From: an uncultured Lachnospiraceae bacterium | GTDB lineage: Bacteria > Bacillota > Clostridia > Lachnospirales > Lachnospiraceae | DNA: 11,434 nucleotides | NCBI GenBank assembly: GCA_910588875.1 | Contig: CAJURT010000070.1 | Coordinates: 1-11,434, forward strand | Direction of reading: 5' to 3' | Shown here: positions 1 through 6,177 of the stretch, piece after piece | How the letters are laid out: every line of letters begins with the position of its first letter | Position numbering within the stretch: the stretch's first letter is position 1 | Made by a program: the position numbers and the translations under genes | The notes under the pieces: model-generated | Told to the model about the DNA's origin: nothing | What the model saw: only the letters and a program-made list of their open reading frames with translations | Database searches by the model: none

Positions 1-100
1 AATGCATAAACTCGCTGCGCTCAGACAGTATGCATTTTCGTTTTAACGCAAAATCTGCCGGCCTAAGAACTCCTAAAATCCCTGCAAATGCCCGCCCCCA
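1..100 (+). repeat. Repeat unit A: hairpin element plus conserved tail
   Basis: Bases 1-38 are an exact reverse complement of part of the 428-467 element. The element is a hairpin with ends ATGCATA and TATGCAT around a 20-nt loop (9-28) that contains CTCGCTGCGCTCAG. The similarity continues past the hairpin: AACGCAAAAT at about 45-54, and 65-91 matches the reverse complement of 375-401 with three central mismatches. This is therefore a diverged, inverted copy of the unit at 375-468. The left edge may lie outside the window, since the hairpin arm appears cut at base 1. No protein is encoded. With its inverted partner it brackets a segment of about 470 bp, as a small non-autonomous element would. 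Confidence 0.85.
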
Positions 101-308
101 TACCTCATGCCCCTCCCCCTCTTTGCAAGGCTACTGTACTGGCGCCGATTTACGGAATATACTGCTGCATTTATATTCTTTTGCGGCACTCGCTTAGGTT
201 CTTTTCCCGTTATATTGGAGCAAAAATAGTTCTAAGGGAATTCAGGGCTCTCAGGGCGGACCGCAGGGTAAACACAGCCTTTTCACTATCAGCCATCGAT
301 AGTGTTTA
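101..308. other. Non-coding stretch between repeat units
   Basis: No gene can be supported here. The only long open frame (88-309, plus strand) lacks a ribosome binding site, starts inside the repeat and has no recognisable domain. One small hairpin is visible: arms CACTATC (284-290) and GATAGTG (298-304) with a 7-nt loop, followed by TTT on the plus strand. It is too weak to call a terminator with confidence. The composition is AT-richer than the flanking palindrome arms. Confidence 0.6.
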
Positions 309-320
309 GCCTTGGAGGAA

Positions 321-369
321 GGGCGGGAGCCGGGGAAGGCAGGGGGTGCCGGGCGGGGGCAGTAGGGTT
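321..369 (+). other. G-quadruplex-type G-run cluster
   Basis: Seven runs of three or more G occur within 49 bases. The first four satisfy the G3+N1-7 pattern: GGG, loop C, GGG, loop AGCC, GGGG, loop AAGGCA, GGGGG. The reverse complement of this arm at 529-577 puts an equivalent motif on the minus strand. The pattern is directly visible; actual folding is inference and would compete with pairing between the palindrome arms. Confidence 0.55.
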
Positions 370-421
370 TGCCTGCATTTGCAGGGATTTTAGAATTTCT
401 TAATACTTTCTATTTTGCGTT

Positions 422-473
422 GAAAAGAAAATGCATACTGTCTGAGCGCAGCGAGTTTATGCATTTTCTTTTC
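422..473. repeat. Apical hairpin of the palindrome, second copy of the 1-38 element
   Basis: Perfect 16-bp arms GAAAAGAAAATGCATA and TATGCATTTTCTTTTC flank the 20-nt loop 438-457, in which CTGAGCGCAG can form a minor inner stem. The loop is asymmetric, so orientation can be read: relative to the copy at 1-38 it is inverted. The same core serves both halves of the palindrome. Confidence 0.85.
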
Positions 474-600
474 GCTATTAGCAAAACAGAAAGCATTTAG
501 AAATTCTTACAATCCCGAAACGCAGGCAAACCCTATTGCCCCCGCCCGGCACCCCCTGCCTTCCCCGGCTCCCGCCCTTCCTCCAAGGCGGACCTCCCTC

Positions 601-629
601 TTGCATCCTCCCCCAATATCCGTTATAAT
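601..629 (+). promoter_or_regulatory. Sigma-A-type promoter of the PHP gene
   Basis: A perfect -10 TATAAT at 624-629 is preceded at 17 bp by TTGCAT (601-606), a weak -35. Transcription would start near 636, giving a 5' leader of about 73 nt. That leader contains a small hairpin (645-651 with 655-661) before the ribosome binding site. The promoter also explains why a TTG at 601 looks like an in-frame start when it is not. Confidence 0.6.
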
Positions 630-708
630 CGCAATGGCCCCTCCCTCTGCATCATGCAGGGCCGGCGGGGCTGACCTACTATCATTTTACAAGGAGGTTC
701 CCTGTTTT

Positions 709-1506
709 ATGCTCCCTGACTTTCATATCCACACATCATTTTCCCAAGACTCCTCCACCCCTGCACGCATGCAGATTGAACGCTGTCTGGCTCTCGGTAT
801 GGAGGAGATCTGCATTACCGACCACCATGACTATGACGCTGGCCTGGTGGAGCCTTTCCTGTTGGACTTTCCTGTCTACTTATCCGAGTTGTCTCTCCTC
901 CGTGAGGAATATTCCGGACGGATACGGGTCAATATCGGGGTTGAATTGGGTCTGCAGATCCGTATCCGGGAATACTTAAACCGGCTGGTCGACTCCCTGG
1001 ATGTGGATTATATCATCGGCTCCAGCCATTCAATTGACCAGATGGATCCCTTTTATCCCAGCTTCTTTGAGGGAAGATCCGAACGTGAGGCCTATGAGCG
1101 GTATTTTGAATCCTCCCTGGAGCGCGTCCGGACCCTGGACTGCTTTGACTCTTTCGGACATCTGGATTACATTGTCCGCTACGGCCCTGACACGAACCGG
1201 AATTATTCTTATGCCGCTTACCGGGACTACATCGATCCCATCCTCAGGGCGCTAATCGAAAAGGGAAAGGCGTTGGAATGCAATACTGCGGGTTTTAAAT
1301 ATGGCTTAGGCCACCCCAACCCCACGGAGGACGTCCTCCGGCGCTACCGCCAACTGGGGGGAGAACAGGTGATCCTGGGCTCCGATGCCCATGTACCGGA
1401 ACATATTGGCCATTCTTTTGACAAAGCACGGGCAATCCTTTTAAGCTGTGGCTTCCGCTACCTTACGGTTTACCATAAGAGGAATCCCCGATACCTTCCC
1501 CTGTAA
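709..1506 (+). CDS. PHP-family phosphoesterase, histidinol-phosphatase (HisJ/HisK type)
   Basis: This 265-residue protein belongs to the PHP (polymerase and histidinol phosphatase) superfamily, whose HisJ/HisK branch removes phosphate from L-histidinol phosphate using a metal cluster. Visible metal-site motifs in order are HIHT (6-9), TDHH (37-40), GVE (77-79), SSHS (105-108), GHLD (150-153) and GSDAH (224-228), the full set expected of an active enzyme. The length is normal for stand-alone histidinol phosphatases. The ATG at 709 is chosen because AAGGAGG lies at 691-697; upstream in-frame codons precede or overlap the promoter and give an unconvincing Pro/Ala-rich extension. No other his gene is adjacent, so the substrate is inferred from family only, and another phosphoester is possible. 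It is the only plus-strand gene here and converges on the M14 gene. Confidence 0.85.
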   Translation: MLPDFHIHTSFSQDSSTPARMQIERCLALGMEEICITDHHDYDAGLVEPFLLDFPVYLSELSLLREEYSGRIRVNIGVELGLQIRIREYLNRLVDSLDVDYIIGSSHSIDQMDPFYPSFFEGRSEREAYERYFESSLERVRTLDCFDSFGHLDYIVRYGPDTNRNYSYAAYRDYIDPILRALIEKGKALECNTAGFKYGLGHPNPTEDVLRRYRQLGGEQVILGSDAHVPEHIGHSFDKARAILLSCGFRYLTVYHKRNPRYLPL

Positions 1507-1573
1507 ACCTGCCTTTATGGAGGCCAGGAGAACAGAAGGGATGTTTTCGCCAATGCGGTTTGCGGGCACAGGA

Positions 1574-1615
1574 AAGCCGCCGGTATCCTGCTTTTTAACA
1601 AGATACCGGCGGCTT
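1574..1615. terminator. Hairpin between convergent genes
   Basis: Arms 1574-1587 and 1602-1615 form a perfect 14-bp GC-rich stem with a 14-nt loop. It lies 15 nt past the stop of the minus-strand M14 gene and about 70 nt past the stop of the plus-strand PHP gene. It could act in both directions, but neither side has a good U-run (the minus strand reads CTTTCCTG after the stem). It is better placed for the rpsO-pnp-M14 transcript. Confidence 0.6.
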
Positions 1616-1630
1616 ATCTGAACGTGTCTG

Positions 1631-2980
1631 CTAATGTTCCATTGCATACCGGGCAACCACTGCCCAGACCATCTTATTGCGGTTCCAGATATCCCCATAT
1701 TCCGACAGGGGCAATGGGCACGCCACACTCCCGGTCTCAATCGTCACACCTGGGATCGGATCCTCCTTAATCTGGGTCCAGTCTTTAAATCCGCCGTGGC
1801 CGCTGCTTCCTGCAGCCCGGTACCCGGTGGATCCTTCCAACAGCGCGGTCATCTCCCCGGATGCCTGCTGTACCCGGTTCCCCTGGTAATCCCAATAAAT
1901 GACATTGCCCATACTGTGGTAGCTGACCGTCGCCGCCCACTTCCGGGAATTGGCCAGATTGGCCAGCGCCTGGCTCTCCGGCTCAGATAAGGGTTCCGGC
2001 CCCCGGTAACCTGCATAGGAAGGAGCCATATCGGCGGACAGCATATCCCAGTCCGCCGGGAAATTCTGGTTTAAATCCACCCCTCTCCCATTGGCCTTCC
2101 AATAACTCAGGTAGCGGTCCATCGGCGCTGCTGTCCGCCCCAGGGACACATCCCATGCATAGCACTGCTGAATTTCCTGCCGCAGCTGTTCTGAACGGAT
2201 GGCATCCAGGCCAAACTGACTCAGCGCAATCCCATCTGGATTTACCATCGGCACAAAATGTACAGCCACCTGCCCAAGGAGAGCCGACAAGGATTGGCCT
2301 CCAAAGCTTCCCCTGTCATAGAACTCCAGCCCGTATTCCAGCTGTTTCATCACCAATAGAGGCGTCATATATTCCCTTGCATGGATGCCTGCATGGATCA
2401 AAACATGTTTCCCTGCATCCGGATTGCCCAGGACAGCCTCATAAATATTCCTGCCGTCCCAGGAGGTTCCGATTACATTGACCTGCAGTTTGCCCCCATA
2501 CCGTGATTTGAGTTTTTCCAAATCAGATACCATGCTTTCATAGGAATACTTCTCCGCCACGGCCACTGTAGGATTCTTTACTGGCTCTGCAAAATAGTCA
2601 ATCCTGCCTGGCACCACATTCGTGGGATCGGAAAGCCCCTGCCCGGCCGCCATCCCGGGGCCGCCGGATGAACTGTTGGCGGCAGCGCCAACTCCTATCA
2701 CCGGTGAACCGCCTCCGACCACCGGTGAACCGCCTTCCGATAGACCGCCGCCAGCCGCCTCTGCTGCCGGGGCATTGGCACCGGCTTCCACTACCGGCAC
2801 GCTTTCTGCCATGCCGCCCCCGGCTTCCACCACCGATGCGGCGCTTTCCTCATTATTCCCTGCATTTCCCTCCGTTGAGGCGCCCAAAACCGGCGCCTCT
2901 GCCATTGCGGCAGAGGTATCTGCCGCCGTCAATGCCGCTGCCAGCATCCCAGCCAGCAGATATCTGCGATTTTTTTTCAT
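1631..2980 (-). CDS. Secreted M14-family zinc carboxypeptidase
   Basis: A 449-residue exported metallopeptidase. Residues 1-27 form a signal peptide: basic MKKNRR, a hydrophobic Leu/Ala core, and a likely cleavage after AMA. Residues about 30-120 are a low-complexity Gly/Ala/Ser/Pro/Glu linker with small internal repeats. The M14 catalytic domain spans about 140-447. It has the zinc motif HARE (200-203), NPDG (247-250), NQNF (304-307), the third zinc ligand in SYHS (His355) and the catalytic glutamate in IETG (Glu415), so it looks active. The family includes metallocarboxypeptidases and gamma-D-glutamyl-diaminopimelate peptidases that cut peptidoglycan stem peptides; a cell-wall substrate is plausible but inferred. 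The start is supported by AGGAAA before the ATG. It follows pnp by 49 nt with no clear terminator, so probable co-transcription with pnp is an odd pairing. Confidence 0.88.
   Translation of the reverse strand: MKKNRRYLLAGMLAAALTAADTSAAMAEAPVLGASTEGNAGNNEESAASVVEAGGGMAESVPVVEAGANAPAAEAAGGGLSEGGSPVVGGGSPVIGVGAAANSSSGGPGMAAGQGLSDPTNVVPGRIDYFAEPVKNPTVAVAEKYSYESMVSDLEKLKSRYGGKLQVNVIGTSWDGRNIYEAVLGNPDAGKHVLIHAGIHAREYMTPLLVMKQLEYGLEFYDRGSFGGQSLSALLGQVAVHFVPMVNPDGIALSQFGLDAIRSEQLRQEIQQCYAWDVSLGRTAAPMDRYLSYWKANGRGVDLNQNFPADWDMLSADMAPSYAGYRGPEPLSEPESQALANLANSRKWAATVSYHSMGNVIYWDYQGNRVQQASGEMTALLEGSTGYRAAGSSGHGGFKDWTQIKEDPIPGVTIETGSVACPLPLSEYGDIWNRNKMVWAVVARYAMEH
2699..2740 (-). repeat. Tandem 21-bp repeat in the M14 linker
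   Basis: Two abutting 21-bp units begin CACCGGTGAACCGCCT on the plus strand (2699 and 2720) and encode the GGSPVV/GGGSPVI part of the linker. A second pair, CCGGCTTCCAC, lies near 2781 and 2821 and encodes repeated VVEAG. Such repeats suggest the linker length can change by slippage. Confidence 0.7.
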
Positions 2981-3029
2981 GTCTGTTTCCTGCCTGATGC
3001 CCCGCTGCCCGGGGCCGGGTATACTTATA

Positions 3030-5120
3030 CTATTTCAAGTCTCCTGGCTTCATGCTAAGGCTGATCTTGCCCATCTTATCCACATCCAATACCTTTACGG
3101 TCACGGTATCACCGATGTTTACCACATCCTCCACCTTCTCCACACGCTTGTCAGACAGCCGGGAGATATGCACCATGCCGTCCTTCTTCGGCTTCAGTTC
3201 CACAAAGGCGCCGAATGGCATGATCCGCACCACCTTGCCGGTCAGGACCTGCCCCGGCTCGATGTCTGTCACAATGCTGATAATGATCTCCTTTGCCCTC
3301 TCAATCATATCCTTGTCCGTACCGCAGATATCCACGCGGCCGTCCTCGGAAATATCGATCTTTACTCCTGTCTCCTCGATAATCTTGTTGATCGTGCTGC
3401 CCTGCTTGCCGACCACATCGCCGATCTTCTGGGGATCAATGGTAACCTGGTCAATCTTCGGCGCATATTTGCCCACTTCCTTCCTGGGCTCGGCAATCAC
3501 CGGCTTCATCACCTCATCCAAGATATAGAGCCTTGCCTCACGGGTCCTGGCAATCGCCTCCTCGATGATCGGGCGGGTCAGGCCATGGATCTTAATATCC
3601 ATCTGGATCGCCGTGATTCCTTTGTGGGTGCCCCCCACCTTAAAGTCCATATCGCCGAAAAAGTCCTCCAGCCCCTGGATATCTGTCAGCACAATATAGT
3701 CATCGTCGCTCTCCCCGGTCACCAGACCGCAGGAGATACCGGCCACCATCGCTTTGATCGGCACCCCGGCTGCCATCAAAGACAGCGTGGAGGCACAGAT
3801 GCTTGCCTGGGAAGTGGAGCCGTTGGATTCCATCGTCTCCGACACGGTGCGGATGGCATAAGGGAACTCCGCCTCGTCCGGCAGCACCGGAACCAGCGCC
3901 CGCTCCGCAAGGGCGCCATGCCCGATCTCACGGCGTCCCGGCCCTCTTGAGGGCTTCGTCTCCCCCACCGAATAGGAGGGGAAATTATAATGGTGCATAT
4001 AACGCTTTGAAGTCTCATTCTCATCCAGCCCGTCCAGCCTCTGTGCCTCTGACATCGGAGCCAGGGTACAGACATTCAGGATCTGGGTCTGCCCACGGGT
4101 AAACATGCCGGAACCATGTACCCTGGGAAGCAAATCAATCTCTGCCGCCAGCGGGCGGATCTCGGTGATCGCACGGCCATCCGGGCGTTTGTGGTCTTTT
4201 AAGATCATCTTGCGGACAGTCTTCTTCTGGTACTGGTAAACTGCCTCCCCCAGCACGGAGAGCCACTCCTCCTTCTCTGCGAATGCCTCCTCCAGCTTTT
4301 CGGTGATCCGGCGGATATTCTCCTCCCGGGTCTGCTTGTCATCGGTAAATACCGCTTCCTCCATCTCTGCCGGGGACACGATCCCGCGGATTGCTTCAAA
4401 CAGTTCCTCCGGAACCGCACAACTCTCATAAGAGTGCTTCGGTTTACCGCATTCTGCCACAATGGTATCGATAAATTTAATAATCTCCTGGTTGACCTCA
4501 TGCGCCTTAAAAATAGCCTCGATCATCACCTGCTCCGGCACTTCCTTTGCGCCGGCCTCAATCATGATGACCTTCTCCCTGGTGGAAGCCACGGTAAGGG
4601 CCATATCCGACACGGCCTTCTGCTCATTCGTGGGGTTCACAATAAACTCCCCGCCGATCATGCCAATCTGGGTTGTCGCACAGGGGCCATCAAAGGGAAT
4701 GTCGGAAATGCAGGTCGCAATCGCCGAGCCCAGCATCGCCGTATATTCCGGGCTGCAGTCCGGATCCACAGACATCACCAGGTTATTCAAGGTCACGTCA
4801 TTACGGTAATCCTTGGGGAACAGAGGACGCATCGGGCGGTCAATCACCCGGGCAGTCAGCACCGCGTTCTCAGAAGCCTTCCCCTCCCTGCGGTTGAAGC
4901 CTCCCGGTATCTTCCCCACCGAATACAGCTTCTCCTCAAACTCCACGCTCAGGGGGAAGAAATCAATCCCCTCCCGGGGCTTATCCGACGCAGTAGCCGT
5001 GGACAGTACCACTGTATCCCCATAATGCATAAACGCAGCGCCATTGGCCTGCTTTGCCACCCTCCCCACATCTACGGTCAGGGTTCTCCCTGCCAGTTCC
5101 ATGCTAAAACTTTTGTACAT
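3030..5120 (-). CDS. pnp: Polyribonucleotide nucleotidyltransferase (PNPase)
   Basis: This is the phosphorolytic 3'-5' exoribonuclease PNPase, 696 residues, a normal length. It degrades RNA to nucleoside diphosphates and acts as a trimer in the cytoplasm in RNA turnover. Domains in order are a first RNase PH core (about 1-140, with the FNRREG RNA-binding loop at 75-80), a helical linker (about 145-310), a second RNase PH core (about 315-550), a KH domain (about 560-620, GKQG loop at 571-574) and a C-terminal S1 domain (623-690). The catalytic aspartates Asp486 and Asp492 lie in GLEDFFGDMD, and the phosphate site is in SNGSTSQAS. The start has AAGGAGA eight bases upstream. It follows rpsO, the conserved order in many bacteria, and is preceded by a long leader stem-loop. 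Confidence 0.98.
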   Translation of the reverse strand: MYKSFSMELAGRTLTVDVGRVAKQANGAAFMHYGDTVVLSTATASDKPREGIDFFPLSVEFEEKLYSVGKIPGGFNRREGKASENAVLTARVIDRPMRPLFPKDYRNDVTLNNLVMSVDPDCSPEYTAMLGSAIATCISDIPFDGPCATTQIGMIGGEFIVNPTNEQKAVSDMALTVASTREKVIMIEAGAKEVPEQVMIEAIFKAHEVNQEIIKFIDTIVAECGKPKHSYESCAVPEELFEAIRGIVSPAEMEEAVFTDDKQTREENIRRITEKLEEAFAEKEEWLSVLGEAVYQYQKKTVRKMILKDHKRPDGRAITEIRPLAAEIDLLPRVHGSGMFTRGQTQILNVCTLAPMSEAQRLDGLDENETSKRYMHHYNFPSYSVGETKPSRGPGRREIGHGALAERALVPVLPDEAEFPYAIRTVSETMESNGSTSQASICASTLSLMAAGVPIKAMVAGISCGLVTGESDDDYIVLTDIQGLEDFFGDMDFKVGGTHKGITAIQMDIKIHGLTRPIIEEAIARTREARLYILDEVMKPVIAEPRKEVGKYAPKIDQVTIDPQKIGDVVGKQGSTINKIIEETGVKIDISEDGRVDICGTDKDMIERAKEIIISIVTDIEPGQVLTGKVVRIMPFGAFVELKPKKDGMVHISRLSDKRVEKVEDVVNIGDTVTVKVLDVDKMGKISLSMKPGDLK

Positions 5121-5156
5121 GACATCGTCTCCTTTTCTTTTTCTTTTATATTTATT

Positions 5157-5233
5157 CAGAAGACTCCGAAACTACTGCTCTGCGCAAAAAGCACCCCTTT
5201 TACGTACAGCAGTCGTCTCGGGTATTTCTTCTG
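5157..5233 (-). promoter_or_regulatory. Extended stem-loop in the pnp leader
   Basis: In the minus-strand RNA, nested arms pair as follows (plus coordinates): 5157-5163 with 5227-5233 (7 bp), 5166-5172 with 5215-5221 (7 bp including one G-U), 5174-5179 with 5208-5213 (6 bp), and 5183-5189 with 5198-5204 (7 bp including one G-U), with small internal loops. The apex loop is about 8 nt. The structure ends about 25 nt before the pnp Shine-Dalgarno. A shorter alternative hairpin (5221-5227 with 5236-5242) would compete for its 5' arm. In Escherichia coli a long pnp leader hairpin is cut by RNase III and then used in PNPase autoregulation; an analogous role here is inference. Confidence 0.6.
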
Positions 5234-5272
5234 AAAAATACCTCATTCTGCATAAGTGCTGAAACAACGACA

Positions 5273-5294
5273 GGGTGGAGAAAACTCTCCACCC
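5273..5294 (-). terminator. Hairpin after rpsO
   Basis: A 9-bp perfect stem, GGGTGGAGA paired with TCTCCACCC around a 4-nt loop, begins 10 nt past the rpsO stop codon. It can be extended by GACAG/CTGTC with a bulge. The downstream stretch TGTCGTTGTTTC is only moderately U-rich, so it is likely a partial terminator or processing site allowing some read-through into pnp. Confidence 0.6.
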
Positions 5295-5304
5295 CGAACC
5301 TGTC

Positions 5305-5571
5305 TTACTTTCTGATCCCCAGCTTCTCAATCAAGGCACGGTAGCCTTCCAGGTCGGTTTTCTTCAGGTAATCCAGCAGTCCGCGTCTCCGTCCTACCAT
5401 CTTCAGAAGCCCACGTCTGGAGTGGTGATCTTTCTTATTCGCCTGCAGATGCTCTGTCAGTTCGGCAATCCTTGCCGTCAGGATCGCAATCTGCACCTCC
5501 GGTGAACCGGTATCCCCTGCTTTTCTCCCGTACTGTTCGATAATCGCTGCTTTCTTTTCCTTTGAAATCAT
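5305..5571 (-). CDS. rpsO: 30S ribosomal protein S15
   Basis: An 88-residue S15 of exactly the usual bacterial length. The S15 signature is present: LTEHLQ at 36-41, then DHHSRRGLL and the basic VGRRRGLLDYL region that binds 16S rRNA at the central-domain three-way junction. It organises the 30S platform early in assembly. AAGGAGG lies seven bases before the ATG. A strong promoter sits just upstream at 5665-5693, and pnp follows after 184 nt. S15 commonly represses its own mRNA by binding its leader; the 87-nt leader here could host such a site. Confidence 0.98.
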   Translation of the reverse strand: MISKEKKAAIIEQYGRKAGDTGSPEVQIAILTARIAELTEHLQANKKDHHSRRGLLKMVGRRRGLLDYLKKTDLEGYRALIEKLGIRK

Positions 5572-5658
5572 AAGATTTCCTCCTTCATTTTGTTCTTACC
5601 GAAAGCCAAGCCCCTGGTTGGAGCATCCAAAGAACCGCGCCCCGGCGTCTGTCCATAC
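5572..5658 (-). promoter_or_regulatory. rpsO 5' leader, possible S15 autoregulatory site
   Basis: From the predicted transcription start near 5658 to the rpsO ATG there are about 87 nt. A clear hairpin TTGGA-TGC-TCCAA lies at 5618-5630 with GGTTC before it and AACC overlapping its 3' side, followed by GGGGCTTGGC. Other Bacillota have S15-binding leaders of this length. No consensus structure can be confirmed by eye. Confidence 0.35.
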
Positions 5659-5664
5659 TGACCT

Positions 5665-5693
5665 ATCTTACCACAACCTGCCCGGACTGTCAA
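5665..5693 (-). promoter_or_regulatory. Strong sigma-A promoter for rpsO-pnp
   Basis: On the minus strand, TTGACA (5688-5693, perfect -35) is followed after exactly 17 bp by TAAGAT (5665-5670, five of six to TATAAT). The -35 box overlaps the TGA stop codon (5690-5692) of the preceding gene. It is the best promoter in the window. Confidence 0.9.
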
Positions 5694-6157
5694 TCTGGAA
5701 AAAAGCTTATATGGATCAGAAATGCGATCAGAATCCCCAGCACAGCACCTGCCAGCACCTGCAGCGGCGTATGCCCCACCAACTCCTTCAGCCGTTTCTG
5801 GAACTGCTCATTATCCAAGTGGAAAAAATCCTGCTCCATAATCAGGTTCAGAAGCTTTGCCTGTTTCCCGGTCTCCTGACGCACCCCAATAGCATCATAC
5901 ATCACCACCGATGCCAGGATAAAACAAATCGCGAACTCAAATGATTCCACCCCAAAACGGATCCCGGCGCCGGTGGTGAGCGCACAGACCGTGGCAGAAT
6001 GGGAACTGGGCATGCCGCCGGATCCCACCAGCCGTTCCGCGGAAAAATTCTTATTCAGGGTAAATTCAATGATTGTTTTCAGGATCTGGGCCACCGTCCA
6101 GCCTGCCACTGCACAGATCAGCACCTCATTGGTTAAAATTCTCTCCCAAAATGACAT
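5690..6157 (-). CDS. Divergent PAP2 family (DUF212) membrane protein
   Basis: A 155-residue integral membrane protein of the DUF212 / divergent PAP2 family (YuiD-like). It has about three to four hydrophobic segments (roughly 11-30, 56-66, 73-90, 132-151). Family motifs are clear: SGGMPSSHS (46-54), YDAIGVRQETGKQA (87-100) and LKELVGHTPLQVLAG (123-137). These resemble parts of the PAP2 phosphatase signature, including the SxxxH-like block, and lipid phosphate chemistry is suspected, but no activity is established from sequence. AAGGAAAG precedes the ATG by eight bases. The gene starts 20 nt after glgA, so the two are likely co-transcribed, and no terminator separates it from the rpsO promoter embedded in its 3' end. 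Confidence 0.88.
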   Translation of the reverse strand: MSFWERILTNEVLICAVAGWTVAQILKTIIEFTLNKNFSAERLVGSGGMPSSHSATVCALTTGAGIRFGVESFEFAICFILASVVMYDAIGVRQETGKQAKLLNLIMEQDFFHLDNEQFQKRLKELVGHTPLQVLAGAVLGILIAFLIHISFFPD

Positions 6158-6177
6158 ATGCCATCTTTCCTTGTCCT

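Larger units (their letters stand above)
309..589. repeat. 281-bp near-perfect palindrome
   Basis: The outer arms 309-376 and 522-589 are reverse complements over 68 bp with one mismatch (362 against 536), which would still pair as G-U in plus-strand RNA. The middle arms (about 385-420 and 475-510) pair with scattered mismatches and short indels, sharing tracts such as GAATTTCT and CTTTCT. The inner arms 422-437 and 458-473 pair perfectly over 16 bp around a 20-nt loop (438-457). The result is two repeat units arranged head to head around one shared hairpin. The left half, read in reverse, is also related to bases 1-100. It ends 11 bp before the -35 box of the following gene. Confidence 0.9.

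Noticed and set aside
284..304. Small hairpin followed by TTT as a terminator
   Set aside because: 7-bp AT-rich stem with a short U-run and no gene upstream to terminate.
88..309. 73-residue plus-strand open frame
   Set aside because: No ribosome binding site, starts inside a repeat, no recognisable domain, and ends at the palindrome edge; judged chance.
1..600. CRISPR array
   Set aside because: Repeats are inverted, few and unevenly spaced, with no regular spacers and no cas genes nearby.
601..708. Upstream in-frame TTG extension of the PHP gene
   Set aside because: TTG at 601 coincides with the -35 hexamer and the extension lacks a ribosome binding site; ATG at 709 has AAGGAGG in place and leads straight into the HIHT motif.
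2622..3950. 442-residue plus-strand open frame across the M14 gene and pnp
   Set aside because: Antisense to two well-supported genes, low-complexity and His/Leu-rich, typical of a shadow frame opposite GC-rich coding DNA.
4434..5234. 266-residue plus-strand open frame opposite the start of pnp
   Set aside because: Shadow of pnp with no domain and no ribosome binding site.
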